A stretch of DNA of 64,000 nt from the NCBI GenBank assembly GCA_018001935.1, contig JAGNHB010000013.1, forward strand, positions 40,666-104,665, given 5' to 3'. Position numbers and translations under genes: made by a program. The notes beneath the pieces were generated by a model. That model searched no databases and had not been told where the DNA came from. It saw only the letters and a list, made by a program, of their open reading frames with translations. Below are positions 34,666-42,439 of the stretch, piece after piece; position 1 is the stretch's first letter; the number at the start of each line of letters is the position of its first letter. The DNA comes from Acidobacteriota bacterium (GTDB lineage Bacteria; Acidobacteriota; JAAYUB01).

Positions 34666-36675
34666 CTAATCTTCACTGATATTTGTGTGGAAGAAAGCGG
34701 TGAGGGATTGGGTGACTTGGTGGATTTCTTCCTTTGTTTTCAAAGCGTCGAAGGGGAGGCTGAGGATTCTTTGGGAGACGGACTCGGCGACCGGGAAGGC
34801 GCCCTGCTGGTAGCCGAGGGATTCGAAGACCGGTTGCTGGTGGAGGGGGACCGGGTAGTGAACGGCAGTGGGGATGCCATGGTTTTTCAGGAAGTCGGCG
34901 GCGGCGTCGCGGGTTGCGGGGGCCGGGCCCGTCAGGAATTGGATTGAATATTGGGACCAGGCGGAGAGGGAGGCCGGGGAATCAGGGAGTGTTTCATCCC
35001 GTTGCGATCCGGAGGATTCACAGCACGGGTCCCACCCCTGCCGGGGTGGAACGGACAGAACTAACGACTCGGAGCTACCGACATTGCGCCCCTGGCGGGG
35101 CGGGGTGTCGGGTGTTGGGGCGCAAGAGGAGGATTTGGCTTGATCGTGCCGCGCAGGCTGAAGCCTGCGCCACCACTTTGGGTTCGGTATCGGCGTGGGG
35201 AGGTGGAGGAGGCCTTGGGCGGCCAGGGGGGACAGGGCTTCGGTGTAGGCGGCGGCCACCTGGTTGCGTTGGGCCGGGCCAGGGGGGAGCGTGTCATTAT
35301 CGGGTGCCGGCGGGATGGGGGGCGCAGTGTGCCCGGGTGCCGACGGGTTCGGGGTGATGGCGGCGTGTTCGGTTGTCTCTTGGCCGGGGAGAGGCCCGGT
35401 GGGCTTGGCTGCCTCCGGGACAGGGGACGAAGATGCTTGACTGGCCGCCTCCGGAGCAGGGGACGAACCAGTGGAATGGGTCTTCTCCGGGCCGAGGTAG
35501 TCGTCGAGCTTGGCTAAGAGGAGGGCGGCCTGGAGGGTGTCGAGCCGGGCGTTGAGACCCAAGCGGGCGTGGTGGTAGCGCTTGGACTGGCCGTGGTTGA
35601 CGATTTTTCGAATCTCGGCGGCGAGGGCCGCGTCGTTGGTGAAGACCATGCCGCCGTCGCCCGCGCAGCCCAAGGGCTTGGCAGGGAAGAAGGAGGCGGC
35701 GGCAGCGTGGCCGAATGCGCCGGCCGGCCGGCCGGCGCATTCGGCGCCGAAGGACTGGGCGGCGTCTTCGATCAGGAACATGCCGGGGTTGTGCTTGTTT
35801 ATCACGGCGGACAGGGCGTCGTAGTCGGCGATCTGGCCGAAGAGGTCCACGGCGATGATCCCCTTGAGGCGTTCGAGGGGGATGGGGGCGCCGGTTCTCG
35901 GGTCGCGGGGGTCGGCCAGGACCTGCTCAACGGCCCCGGGGTCGAGGTTGTAGGTTTCGGGGTCGATGTCCGCGAAGAGGGGGGTTGCGCCCAGAAAGGC
36001 GATGACCTCGGCGGTGGCGATGAAGGTGAACGGAGTAGTCAGGACGTAATCTCCCGGGCCGACGCCAAGGGCCATCAGGATCACCAGCAGGGCGTCGGTG
36101 CCCGAAGCGGTGCCGATGGCGTGGTCCACCCCGACCCATTCCGCGCAGCGCTCCTCCAGTTCCTTCACCTCGGGGCCGTTGACGAAGCCGGCGTGGCGGA
36201 AGACGGTGTCGAGGCGATGCTCGATCCGGGGGGCCAGGCGTTCGTGGAGGCGGCGGAGGTCGCAGAAGGGGATCAACGGGGCTGTTTTGGCCGGTTCGGA
36301 CAGCAGTTCGTCCGGGTGGACGGCATCCGGGCAGCGGTCCAGGAAGGCGGCGTCGGCGGTGAGGACCTTCGCGCCGATCGCCCTGGCGGACAAGGCGACC
36401 AAATAATCCTCCAGGTCGTGACGGGCCAGGTCGTCGTCGAAGTCGACGTAGGCGGGGGTCTTAACGATCGGACATTGGCGAAAAAGCCGCTGAAGCGCTT
36501 CCAGGCGGTCGGGGTATCGCCGTCCCACGACGTACTGAATGATGGGGAGGGAAGCGGACGATACGGCGGCGAGACGACGTTCGAGGAGGGACGCCAGGAG
36601 CCGGGCAGAGTCTTCACCCCTCGGCGGGCGTCCGCTGACGGCATCGATGACGACGTTCACGTCCAGGAGGAACAT
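34666..36675 (-). CDS. PIN domain fused to WbpE-type DegT aminotransferase, with two in-frame inserts
   Basis: One 669-aa frame joins two unrelated proteins. Residues 1-125 are a PIN (PIN_3/VapC-like) ribonuclease fold: FLLDVNVVIDA (Asp5, Asp11), HDLEDYLVALSARAIGA and VLTADAAFLDR; the middle acidic residue usual near the second strand is not obvious. From about 128 a full DegT aminotransferase follows: LIPFCDLRRLHERL, GTASGTDALLVILMALGVG, TTPFTFIATAEVIAFLGA, FLIEDAAQSFGA and SFFPAKPLGCAGDGG with the PLP lysine near 333. Two inserts of about 70 residues (399-469 and 501-570) interrupt it. The start is ATG 36675 with AAAGGA upstream. The aminotransferase is the expected UDP-3-keto-GlcNAcA transaminase (WbpE) of this locus. 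I know of no functional reason for the fusion. Confidence 0.85.
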   Translation of the reverse strand: MFLLDVNVVIDAVSGRPPRGEDSARLLASLLERRLAAVSSASLPIIQYVVGRRYPDRLEALQRLFRQCPIVKTPAYVDFDDDLARHDLEDYLVALSARAIGAKVLTADAAFLDRCPDAVHPDELLSEPAKTAPLIPFCDLRRLHERLAPRIEHRLDTVFRHAGFVNGPEVKELEERCAEWVGVDHAIGTASGTDALLVILMALGVGPGDYVLTTPFTFIATAEVIAFLGATPLFADIDPETYNLDPGAVEQVLADPRDPRTGAPIPLERLKGIIAVDLFGQIADYDALSAVINKHNPGMFLIEDAAQSFGAECAGRPAGAFGHAAAASFFPAKPLGCAGDGGMVFTNDAALAAEIRKIVNHGQSKRYHHARLGLNARLDTLQAALLLAKLDDYLGPEKTHSTGSSPAPEAASQASSSPVPEAAKPTGPLPGQETTEHAAITPNPSAPGHTAPPIPPAPDNDTLPPGPAQRNQVAAAYTEALSPLAAQGLLHLPTPIPNPKWWRRLQPARHDQAKSSSCAPTPDTPPRQGRNVGSSESLVLSVPPRQGWDPCCESSGSQRDETLPDSPASLSAWSQYSIQFLTGPAPATRDAAADFLKNHGIPTAVHYPVPLHQQPVFESLGYQQGAFPVAESVSQRILSLPFDALKTKEEIHQVTQSLTAFFHTNISED
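34966..35175. repeat. palindromic repeat cluster inserted in frame in the aminotransferase (insert 2)
   Basis: About 210 bp encode an extra 70 residues between PTPIPNPK and SAWSQYSIQF. The DNA carries palindromes of the intergenic type: GCGCAGGCTGAAGCCTGCGC near 35152, CCACCCCTGCCGGGGTGG near 35030 and GCCCCTGGCGGGGC near 35088. The peptide (WWRRLQPAR, PPRQGRN, PPRQGWD) has no domain character. Confidence 0.75.
35270..35481. repeat. low-complexity in-frame insert 1 in the aminotransferase
   Basis: About 212 bp encode a Pro/Ala/Ser/Thr-rich stretch between YLGPEK and RNQVAAAY. It contains two tandem near-copies of a 40-bp-class unit (SSPAPEAASQA then SSPVPEAAKPT). It interrupts a helix region that is contiguous in DegT proteins. 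Confidence 0.7.
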
Positions 36676-36697
36676 GTCAGGGGGTCCTTTCAAACTG

Positions 36698-36835
36698 TTT
36701 CAACCACGAAATACACGGACGGAGGAGTCAGGAGGAGAGGCAGAAGGTTCGGAGGGGGCGGTTCGGATTTTAACCACGAACCACACGAACCACACGAACG
36801 AAGAAGACATGAGCCAGTAGGACAGGCTGAAGGTG
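36698..36835. repeat. composite intergenic repeat
   Basis: Two copies of the AACCACGAA / ACACGGA type repeat flank a GGTTCGGAGGGGGCGG stretch. The second copy reads AACCACGAACCACACGAACC. No gene is present. Confidence 0.85.
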
Positions 36836-37123
36836 TCAATTTTTCGGGAGGCGGTGGAGAGCGTCCTCGATGGAATGGACTTCCTCCACACCCAGCCGGC
36901 GATACGCTTCCTCGCGTTCTTCCACGGAAAGGGTCGAAGGCACCTCCCTGCGCTGCTTTTCCAGGTAGCGCTCCACCGCGGCCTCGGCGACGAGGGCCTT
37001 GTCTGTCTTCTCCCGAGGGAGGAGGGTGACCTCAAGGTCGATGACGTCGTCCGGGAGATTGGCCAGTTCGCCGTCAAGGGGGATCAGGAGGCCGTAGGGA
37101 GTTTTTCGGGCTTTGACTTGCAT
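36836..37123 (-). CDS. small protein, probable antitoxin partner of the PIN domain
   Basis: This 95-aa protein begins MQVKARKTPYGLLIPLDGEL, a short beta-rich start like those of DNA-binding antitoxins, then DVIDLEVTLLPREKTDKALV and a helical acidic C terminus (AAVERYLEKQRREVPSTLS, EEREEAYRRLG). It lies upstream of the PIN-aminotransferase gene in the same direction, the usual antitoxin-first order, although 160 bp of repeat separates them. I do not recognise a named family. The antitoxin role rests on position and size only. Confidence 0.55.
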   Translation of the reverse strand: MQVKARKTPYGLLIPLDGELANLPDDVIDLEVTLLPREKTDKALVAEAAVERYLEKQRREVPSTLSVEEREEAYRRLGVEEVHSIEDALHRLPKN

Positions 37124-37141
37124 GGGACAGCCTCGGGAGAA

Positions 37142-37554
37142 GGATTAACCACGAACCACACGAAAGACACGAACGGGGGAGGGCCGCAGAGAACGCAGAG
37201 AGCGCAAAGAAAACAGAAAGGAATTAACCACTAATAGCACTAATCTTCACTCATCGGACTTGTGGTTCAGGTCCTTCTAACTGAAGGGTGTTTACACCCC
37301 TTCCGGTCTTCAGCCTGACAGCCTTCAGCCTGTCGACCTTTCGATTGCGACGGCGACTGCGATACCGATTCCGATACCGACCCCGAGGGGAATTCCTCCG
37401 GACCTACAGCCTACAGCCTAAACAGCTACAGCCTTTTTTCAACCACGAACTACACGAAAGACACGAACGGGGGAGGGCCGCAGAGAACGCAGAGAGCACA
37501 AAGAACACAGAAGGGATTTAACCACTCATCACACTCATCGGCACTCATCAAGCG
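37142..37554. repeat. composite intergenic repeat with all five families
   Basis: Plus-strand order: AACCACGAACCACACGAAAG; GCAGAGAACGCAGAGAGCGC; AACCACTAATAGCACTAATC; CTTCAGCCTGACAGCCTTCA; the hexamer run CGATACCGATTCCGATACCG; CCTACAGCCTACAGCC; then a second AACCACGAACTACACGAAAG / GCAGAGAACGCAGAGAGCAC / AACCACTCATCACACTCATC set. It ends beside the stop of the DUF3368 gene. There is no gene. Confidence 0.88.
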
Positions 37555-38067
37555 TCACCGTTCGCACCTGTCGGGATCATGGTCGAGAGCAAATTGGATC
37601 ACCTTTTCGCTCAGCCAGATCCCTTTCTCCCTCATGTTTCGCAGCGCGTCAGGGATCGAAACAGGGAATCGCTTGGCGCGGGCTTTCAAGAGAATGCCGA
37701 TGGATCCCGTCAACTTCATATTGTGCAAGCGTGCCACCCTCCTTCCGACCACCTCATCAATACAAACCATCGCTTCTTTCACCTGCAGGCAAAGCTGGAT
37801 CACGGAAGCCTCACCCGGATCCAGGAGATTGACAAGGTAAGGCGTGAGGGTCAGAGGGTGTTCCTCGAGTTGCAGCCAGGAAGCTTCCCGAAACGCACGG
37901 GCACCGAATCTGTCCCCCCCGCCCGCTTCGAGTTCCCGGGCGACTTCCCAGGTGGTCCTGACCGTTCCATACCGGCCGCGAAGAACCTCCAACGAGCCTG
38001 TCGCTGCAATCAGGGCCAGAATCGGCCCGGTATTGATGATGAGCGTTTGGCGGGAATTTTCAGGCAT
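37555..38067 (-). CDS. DUF3368-type PIN-like toxin
   Basis: This 170-aa protein has the DUF3368 pattern: LIINTGPILALIAATGSLEVL (Asn/Thr in place of the first PIN acidic residue region), VARELEAGG, LDPGEASVIQLCLQ, VCIDEVVGRRVARLHNMKLTGSIGILLKA. DUF3368 proteins are PIN-fold proteins paired with UPF0175 antitoxins. It overlaps its partner by 8 bases, antitoxin first. Most members are predicted RNases; the catalytic state cannot be judged here. Confidence 0.87.
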   Translation of the reverse strand: MPENSRQTLIINTGPILALIAATGSLEVLRGRYGTVRTTWEVARELEAGGGDRFGARAFREASWLQLEEHPLTLTPYLVNLLDPGEASVIQLCLQVKEAMVCIDEVVGRRVARLHNMKLTGSIGILLKARAKRFPVSIPDALRNMREKGIWLSEKVIQFALDHDPDRCER

Positions 38068-38317
38068 TCAGAAGGTCCCGGGTCAGTTCGTCTTCCTTCA
38101 GGTCGATCATGGGCACACCGGCTTGATGGAGGGCCAGGAGAAAAGGGACACGTTCCGTTCCGGCCATCTTCGCCGCGGTCCCCGAAGAGATTCGCCCCCT
38201 TTCGAACAGCTTTACCGCCATGGCCAACCGGGCTTCCTGCTCGAACTCTTCCCGGGTTTCCTGCAGGGCGTCGGGGAGGGTGTCCGGGTATTCAACGGTC
38301 AGAAGCGATTTGCTCAT
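38060..38317 (-). CDS. UPF0175-type antitoxin
   Basis: This 85-aa protein carries EYPDTLPDALQETREEFEQE, LAMAVKLFERGRISSGTAAK and MAGTERVPFLLALHQAGVP, the UPF0175 helix-turn-helix pattern. The start MSKSLLTVEYPD at 38317 is preceded by GGAGA 5 bases away; a TTG 12 bases earlier is less likely. Its product should bind the DUF3368 partner and the promoter. Both lie between wbpD and the PIN-aminotransferase cluster. Confidence 0.87.
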   Translation of the reverse strand: MSKSLLTVEYPDTLPDALQETREEFEQEARLAMAVKLFERGRISSGTAAKMAGTERVPFLLALHQAGVPMIDLKEDELTRDLLNA

Positions 38318-38329
38318 ACGGGTCTCCAA

Positions 38330-38650
38330 TTCAAAGGCTGAAGGTCCGGAGGGGGCCGCGGGTTGCGGAGCACTGAACCGTTACAGACTATTCAACCACA
38401 GAATACGCAGAATACACAGAATTTAAACCACGAACCACACGAACGGAGGAGACAGGATACAGGAGGACAGGCTGAAGGGGTTTAGGCTGAAGGCTGAAGG
38501 TTCGGAGGGGCGGCACGGAGTGATTTTGCTAAACCCCTTCAGTCTAAAAGCCTTCAGTCGATCGACCTTTCGATTGCGTCTGCGATACCGATTCCGACCC
38601 CGAGGATTTGGGCTCCGGACCTTCAGTCTGACAGCCTTCAGCCTAAACCC
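38330..38650. repeat. composite intergenic repeat
   Basis: It contains AACCACAGAATACGCAGAAT, AACCACGAACCACACGAACG, AGGCTGAAGGTTCGGAGGGG, CTTCAGTCTAAAAGCCTTCA, the GCGATACCGATTCCGACC hexamer run, and a final CTTCAGTCTGACAGCCTTCA that abuts and supplies the wbpD stop codon. Confidence 0.87.
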
Positions 38651-39301
38651 CTACTTCTTGAAGTCGTCGTAGGGCTTGTGGCCGACGGCTAGGGCCGGAG
38701 GGAGGGGGGAGTCTTCATCGAGATCCAGGCAGCGGAGGATGTTGGGCTCTACTTCTTTGTAGCGGAAGCCGCTTTCGGGGCAGCGGTAGACGCCGTCGGC
38801 GTCCGGATTCGTCAGGGGGTGGCCGTGGCGGCTCATCCAGCCCTTGCGGCGGCCGGGGACGCCCACCATCAGGGCGTAGTCGGGGACGTCCTTCGCCACC
38901 ACGGCACCGGCGGCCACGAAGGCGTAGCGGCCCACGGTGATGCCGCAGACCACCGTGGCGTTGGCGCCGATGGTGCAGCCGCGACGCAGGAGGGTGCGCT
39001 CGTAGAGGCTGTGGCGGTTCACCTGGGAGCGGGGGTTGGTGACGTTGGTCAGGACGCAGGAGGGGCCCAGGAAGACGTCGTCCTCGATCACCGTGCCGGT
39101 GTAGACGGAGACGTTGTTCTGGATCTTGACGTTGTCGCCGATCACCACGTCGCCTGCGATGTGGACGTTCTGGCCCAGGATGCAGTTGCGGCCGAGGCGG
39201 GCGTTCTTCAGGACGTGGCAGAAGTGCCAGATCTTCGTGCCCTCGCCGATGGCGCAGGGCTCGTCGACGAAGGCGGAGGCGTGCTTGAAGTAGTCGGGCA
39301 T
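38651..39301 (-). CDS. wbpD: WbpD/WlbB-type UDP-2-acetamido-3-amino-glucuronate N-acetyltransferase
   Basis: This 216-aa left-handed beta-helix acyltransferase has YFKHASAFVDEPCAIGEGTK, IWHFCHVLKNARLGRNCILG, NVKIQNNVSVYTGTVIEDDV, FLGPSCVLTNVTNPRSQVNR and late VGVPGRRKGWMSRHG, all hallmarks of WbpD/WlbB. It acetylates the 3-amino group of UDP-2-acetamido-3-amino-2,3-dideoxy-glucuronate with acetyl-CoA. The C-terminal CPESGFRYKEVEPNILRCLD is the usual tail. Partners in the pathway are wbpA, wbpB and the PIN-aminotransferase in this locus. The stop TAG lies in an AGGCTGAAGG-type repeat. Confidence 0.93.
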   Translation of the reverse strand: MPDYFKHASAFVDEPCAIGEGTKIWHFCHVLKNARLGRNCILGQNVHIAGDVVIGDNVKIQNNVSVYTGTVIEDDVFLGPSCVLTNVTNPRSQVNRHSLYERTLLRRGCTIGANATVVCGITVGRYAFVAAGAVVAKDVPDYALMVGVPGRRKGWMSRHGHPLTNPDADGVYRCPESGFRYKEVEPNILRCLDLDEDSPLPPALAVGHKPYDDFKK

Positions 39302-39901
39302 GGGGGGCTCCAGGGAAGGCTGTAGGGGTTTAGGCTGTAGGCTGTAGGTCCGGAGGGGGATATTGCGGGGAGATTTACCCTAATCCCCTTCAGTCTAATA
39401 GCCTTCAGCTATCGACCTTTCGATTGCGACGGCGATTGCGATACCGTTTCCGATCCCGATTCCGATTCCGATGCTTTCGGACCTAAAGCCTACAGCCTAT
39501 TCTAACCACGAACCACACAAACTACACGAGCTACACGAACGAAGGAGACGGAATCGTTAACCACTCATTGCACTAATGAGCACTAATAATTAATAATTCG
39601 GGGGGCGGTTTCGATGTCGAGCCCTGAGGCGACGGCGACTGCGATACCGAACCCGAGGATTTCTGTTCCGGCCTTCAGCCTATCAGCCTTCAGCCTATCG
39701 ACCTTTCGACTGCGACTGCGATACCGAACCCGAGGATTTCTGTTCCGGCCTTCAGCCTATCAGCCTTCAGCCTATCGACCTTTCGACTGCGACTGCGATA
39801 CCGATTTTGTCGCCTTGCGGCAGGAGATGATGCGGACGGTCGCCCCAACGGCGGATTCCTCCCGATCGGTGTGACAAAGAACGAGCATTCTTCCCTATCA
39901 G
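39302..39901. repeat. composite intergenic repeat, 600 bp
   Basis: From left: AGGCTGTAGG units, CTTCAGTCTAATAGCCTTCA, a GCGACGGCGATTGCGATACC hexamer run, CCTAAAGCCTACAGCC, AACCACGAACCACACAAACT, and two almost identical 66-bp tandem units that each hold GCCTTCAGCCTATCAGCC plus GACTGCGACTGCGATACCGA (about 39650-39800). No gene is present until the YgiT-type gene. Confidence 0.85.
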
Positions 39902-40132
39902 TCAGGCGCAGCGGAAAACGTCAAGGGGAATCGTCCGGAGAGGGGGGATGTGCTCGTGGATCATCCGGCGGATCTTCTCCACCGTTTCCGGTGAGAACGA
40001 TGGTTCCCCGCATCGCGTGCAGACCCGGGCGGGGATCTCCTCGACGAGGACGTGGCGTCCATCGATAAAAAACACCTCCTGAACGGGATGATCCACGGAC
40101 TCCGTGAAACCACAGGCGGAACACTTGAACAT
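39902..40132 (-). CDS. YgiT-type zinc-finger antitoxin
   Basis: This 76-aa protein begins MFKCSACGF and contains VCTRCGEPSFSPETVEKIRR. The two CXXC pairs form the YgiT/MqsA N-terminal zinc ribbon. The segment VEEIPARVCTRCGEP is the usual second Cys pair. Only the zinc ribbon and a short helical tail are present, as in many DUF4258 partners. The start at 40132 follows a GAGGAGG site, 2 bp after the toxin stop. It presumably neutralises the DUF4258 protein. Confidence 0.9.
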   Translation of the reverse strand: MFKCSACGFTESVDHPVQEVFFIDGRHVLVEEIPARVCTRCGEPSFSPETVEKIRRMIHEHIPPLRTIPLDVFRCA

Positions 40133-40134
40133 GG

Positions 40135-40443
40135 TCACCTCCTCACCCGGTAAGAGAACCACTGGGCCGGGTCGGGTTCATAGATCGTAATGATGCGGGT
40201 AACGGTTTCTTCATCGCGCGTGATTTGCAAATGCAAAGGGCGTCCATCGGCCGTGAACCCAAGCAGCAGGCAACTGGGGGCGTACTTGTCGTCCGGATAG
40301 TCCTCGATGATCTCGGCGTTGGATGATGCCTGAAGAATCTGGTCAAGCGAAATATTTCGCTCCACCACTCTTCGAAGAGCGTGGCGGGTGAACTCAACAT
40401 CACCGGAGATGAAATCCTGGCGTATGCTCTGGATCGATTTCAT
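40135..40443 (-). CDS. DUF4258-type toxin
   Basis: This 102-aa protein has FTRHALRRVVERNISLDQIL, EIIEDYPDDKYAPSCLLLGF, GRPLHLQITRDEETVTRIIT and IYEPDPAQWF, which define DUF4258 (RelE/BrnT-like fold). It precedes its YgiT-type partner by 2 bp, the toxin-first order usual for this pair. Members are predicted ribosome-dependent or free RNases; activity is not tested here. Confidence 0.9.
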   Translation of the reverse strand: MKSIQSIRQDFISGDVEFTRHALRRVVERNISLDQILQASSNAEIIEDYPDDKYAPSCLLLGFTADGRPLHLQITRDEETVTRIITIYEPDPAQWFSYRVRR

Positions 40444-40632
40444 GACAAAGACAGGTCAGGGGACAGGAAGACAGGCTGAAGGTCCGGAGGAGAAGACCCC
40501 GGGGCGATTTTTCCTAAACCCCTTCAGGCTGGAAGTCATCAGCCTATCGACCTTGCGATGGCAACTGCGATACCGATACCGATTCCGATAACGACCCCGA
40601 GGGGAATCCCTCCGGACCTACAGCCTAAACCC
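40444..40632. repeat. composite intergenic repeat
   Basis: AGGCTGAAGGTCCGGAGGAG, CCTTCAGGCTGGAAGTCATC, a GCGATACCGATACCGATTCC hexamer run and CCTACAGCCTAAACCCCTAC. The last unit supplies the stop and final residues of wbpB. Confidence 0.87.
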
Positions 40633-41598
40633 CTACAGCCTACAGCCTAAAAAGGGATGCGCCGTGTCGGGGGTCGGGGTCACAAGGGGAGACGTTACCA
40701 GGCGGTGGACCAGCTCGATGGAGGGGCGGGCGTCGTTTATGCCGAAGCCGCGGCCCGCGAGGGTCTCCTCGTAGACCCGGGTGTGGAGGTCCTTGAAACC
40801 TTCAGTGAATTCGATCTCCTCGCCGTCGATGGTGATGCTGCGGTAGGTGGACTTCTTGCCCGGCTCGAGGGGGAAGGGGAGGTCCGCGGCGTCGATGGAG
40901 AGGAACCAGCGCACCCGGGCATGTTTCAGTTCGATGAAGCCCGCCATCCGGCCGGGCTCGTGGCGGTGGAGTTCGACGCGCTCGGGGGGGCCGAAGAGCC
41001 AGGTGAGCAGGTCGAAGAAGTGGATGCCGATGTTGACGGCCACCCCGCCGGACTTGCCCGGGTCCCCTTTCCAGGAGTAGCGGTACCAGGGGCCGCGGGC
41101 GGTGACGTAGGTGAGGACCACGTCGCGCGGGGCGGCGGGCGGCGCCGCGCTCATCGAACGGTGCAGGGCCGCCAGCGAAGGGTGGACGCGGAGCTGCAGC
41201 ACGGTGCGGACCCGCCGGCCCGTCTCCCGCTCGAGCGTCTCCAGGGCGTCCAGGTTCCAGGGGTTGATGACCAGGGGTTTCTCGCAGAGGGCGTCGGCGC
41301 CGCTGCGCAGGGCGAGGCGGACGTGGGCGTCGTGGAGGAAGTTGGGGGAGCAGATGCTGACCCAGTGGATGCGCTCCTCGGCCTTTGCGCGGTGCAGCTT
41401 GTCCAGGTGGCGGTCGAAGCGCTCGATCTCGCGGAAGTACCGGGCCTCGGGGAAGTAGCTGTCCAGAATCCCCACGGCGTCGTGGGGGTCGGCGGCGGCC
41501 ACCAGGTGGTTCCCGGTGTCGCGGACGGCCTGGAGGTGGCGCGGGGCGATGTAGCCGGCGGCGCCGACCAGGGCGAAGTTGAGGGGGGGGGCACTCAT
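40633..41598 (-). CDS. wbpB: WbpB/WlbA-type UDP-GlcNAcA 3-dehydrogenase (Gfo/Idh/MocA)
   Basis: This 321-aa oxidoreductase oxidises the C3 hydroxyl of UDP-N-acetyl-D-glucosaminuronate, making the 3-keto substrate for the aminotransferase. The N terminus LNFALVGAAGYIAPRHLQAV, then DSYFPEARYF, FDRHLDKLHR, VSICSPNFLHDAHVRLALR and CEKP (EKP at 106-108) followed by INPWNLDALE are the WbpB/WlbA signature. A conserved His lies in GIHFFDLLTWLFG. The last six residues (FLGCRL) and the TAG come from the CCTACAGCC repeat, so the native end may have been altered. Confidence 0.94.
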   Translation of the reverse strand: MSAPPLNFALVGAAGYIAPRHLQAVRDTGNHLVAAADPHDAVGILDSYFPEARYFREIERFDRHLDKLHRAKAEERIHWVSICSPNFLHDAHVRLALRSGADALCEKPLVINPWNLDALETLERETGRRVRTVLQLRVHPSLAALHRSMSAAPPAAPRDVVLTYVTARGPWYRYSWKGDPGKSGGVAVNIGIHFFDLLTWLFGPPERVELHRHEPGRMAGFIELKHARVRWFLSIDAADLPFPLEPGKKSTYRSITIDGEEIEFTEGFKDLHTRVYEETLAGRGFGINDARPSIELVHRLVTSPLVTPTPDTAHPFLGCRL

Positions 41599-41842
41599 GC
41601 GGGTTTAACCACGAAATACACGAAATACACGAAAGGGGACGGAGGGGATTTTAACCACGAACCACACGAACCACACGAACGGGAGGCCGAAGCGGGGAAT
41701 AGGTATTCAAAAGGGTCATGATCCTTCCGGTTGGAACCTGAATCGCTAACAGCATTTTAGGACCACGAAATACACGGAAGACACGGAAAAAGAACCACGA
41801 ATCCCACGAACCACACGAACGACGGGCGAAGTGGGGAAAAAC
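41599..41842. repeat. AACCACGAA-type repeats
   Basis: Four runs of the AACCACGAAATACACGAAAT / AACCACGAACCACACGAACC type at about 41607-41640, 41653-41685, 41760-41790 and 41794-41822. There is no gene. Confidence 0.85.
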
Positions 41843-42205
41843 TCATGGTGCTGAAGGTAGAGAGCGCATGCGAATCCGGTCCGTTTCGACCACTGAGAAA
41901 TGCTCTCCCCAATCCGTGCGGGAAGCAAGGATAGCCGCAAGAGTCGCCATGCAGTCGACCGACGGAATCATGGCCACCCGAAGCAAGATCACTCCGCACC
42001 CGGCCGGCAGGTGCTGGTGAAAGGCCAGTTCGCCGAAGTCCTTGTCGCAGGTCAGGAGAATGCGATTCTCCCCGCGGGCCAGGTCGAGGATCGCACGGTC
42101 CGAATCCCCCCGGTGCGATTCCAAAATCCAAAGAACATCAACCCCGTTGTCCCTCAATGCTCGGATGAGCATCCCGGGAATGTTCTCGTCAGCCAGGAGA
42201 CGCAT
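41843..42205 (-). CDS. DUF5615-type PIN-like toxin
   Basis: This 120-aa Mut7-C/PIN-like protein starts MRLLADENIPGMLIRALRDN, with DADE-like DENIP acidic residues, followed by GDSDRAILDLARGENRILLT and CDKDFGELAF. This trio is the DUF5615 signature. It follows the DUF433 gene by 3 bp. Such pairs are widely predicted toxin-antitoxin systems. The C terminus (RIRMRSLPSAP) is normal. Confidence 0.88.
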   Translation of the reverse strand: MRLLADENIPGMLIRALRDNGVDVLWILESHRGDSDRAILDLARGENRILLTCDKDFGELAFHQHLPAGCGVILLRVAMIPSVDCMATLAAILASRTDWGEHFSVVETDRIRMRSLPSAP

Positions 42206-42208
42206 CCT

Positions 42209-42439
42209 TTATACCGCCCGGGGGAACGTTTTCTCCCCGCCGATCACCTCACTGGCATATTGGAGGCAGGCCTGGATGTCCTCGTGGGCAAGCCCGGGGT
42301 AATTTGAGACCAGGTCGGCCTCTGTCCACCCCTGGGCCATCAGGGAGAGGATGAAATCGACGGCCAGCCGGGTCCCCTTGATTACCGGTTTCCCGACCAG
42401 GATGGCCGGATCGGCCTTGATACGGTCGCGCCAGTTCAT
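42209..42439 (-). CDS. DUF433-type antitoxin
   Basis: This 76-aa helix-turn-helix protein starts MNWRDRIKADPAILVGKPVI and has KGTRLAVDFILSLMAQGWTE and LAHEDIQACLQYASEVI, the DUF433 pattern. AGGAGGG lies 8 bases before the ATG at 42439. It would autoregulate and neutralise the DUF5615 protein. The 130-residue upstream open frame that joins it is built of AACCACGAA repeats and is not coding. Confidence 0.9.
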   Translation of the reverse strand: MNWRDRIKADPAILVGKPVIKGTRLAVDFILSLMAQGWTEADLVSNYPGLAHEDIQACLQYASEVIGGEKTFPRAV

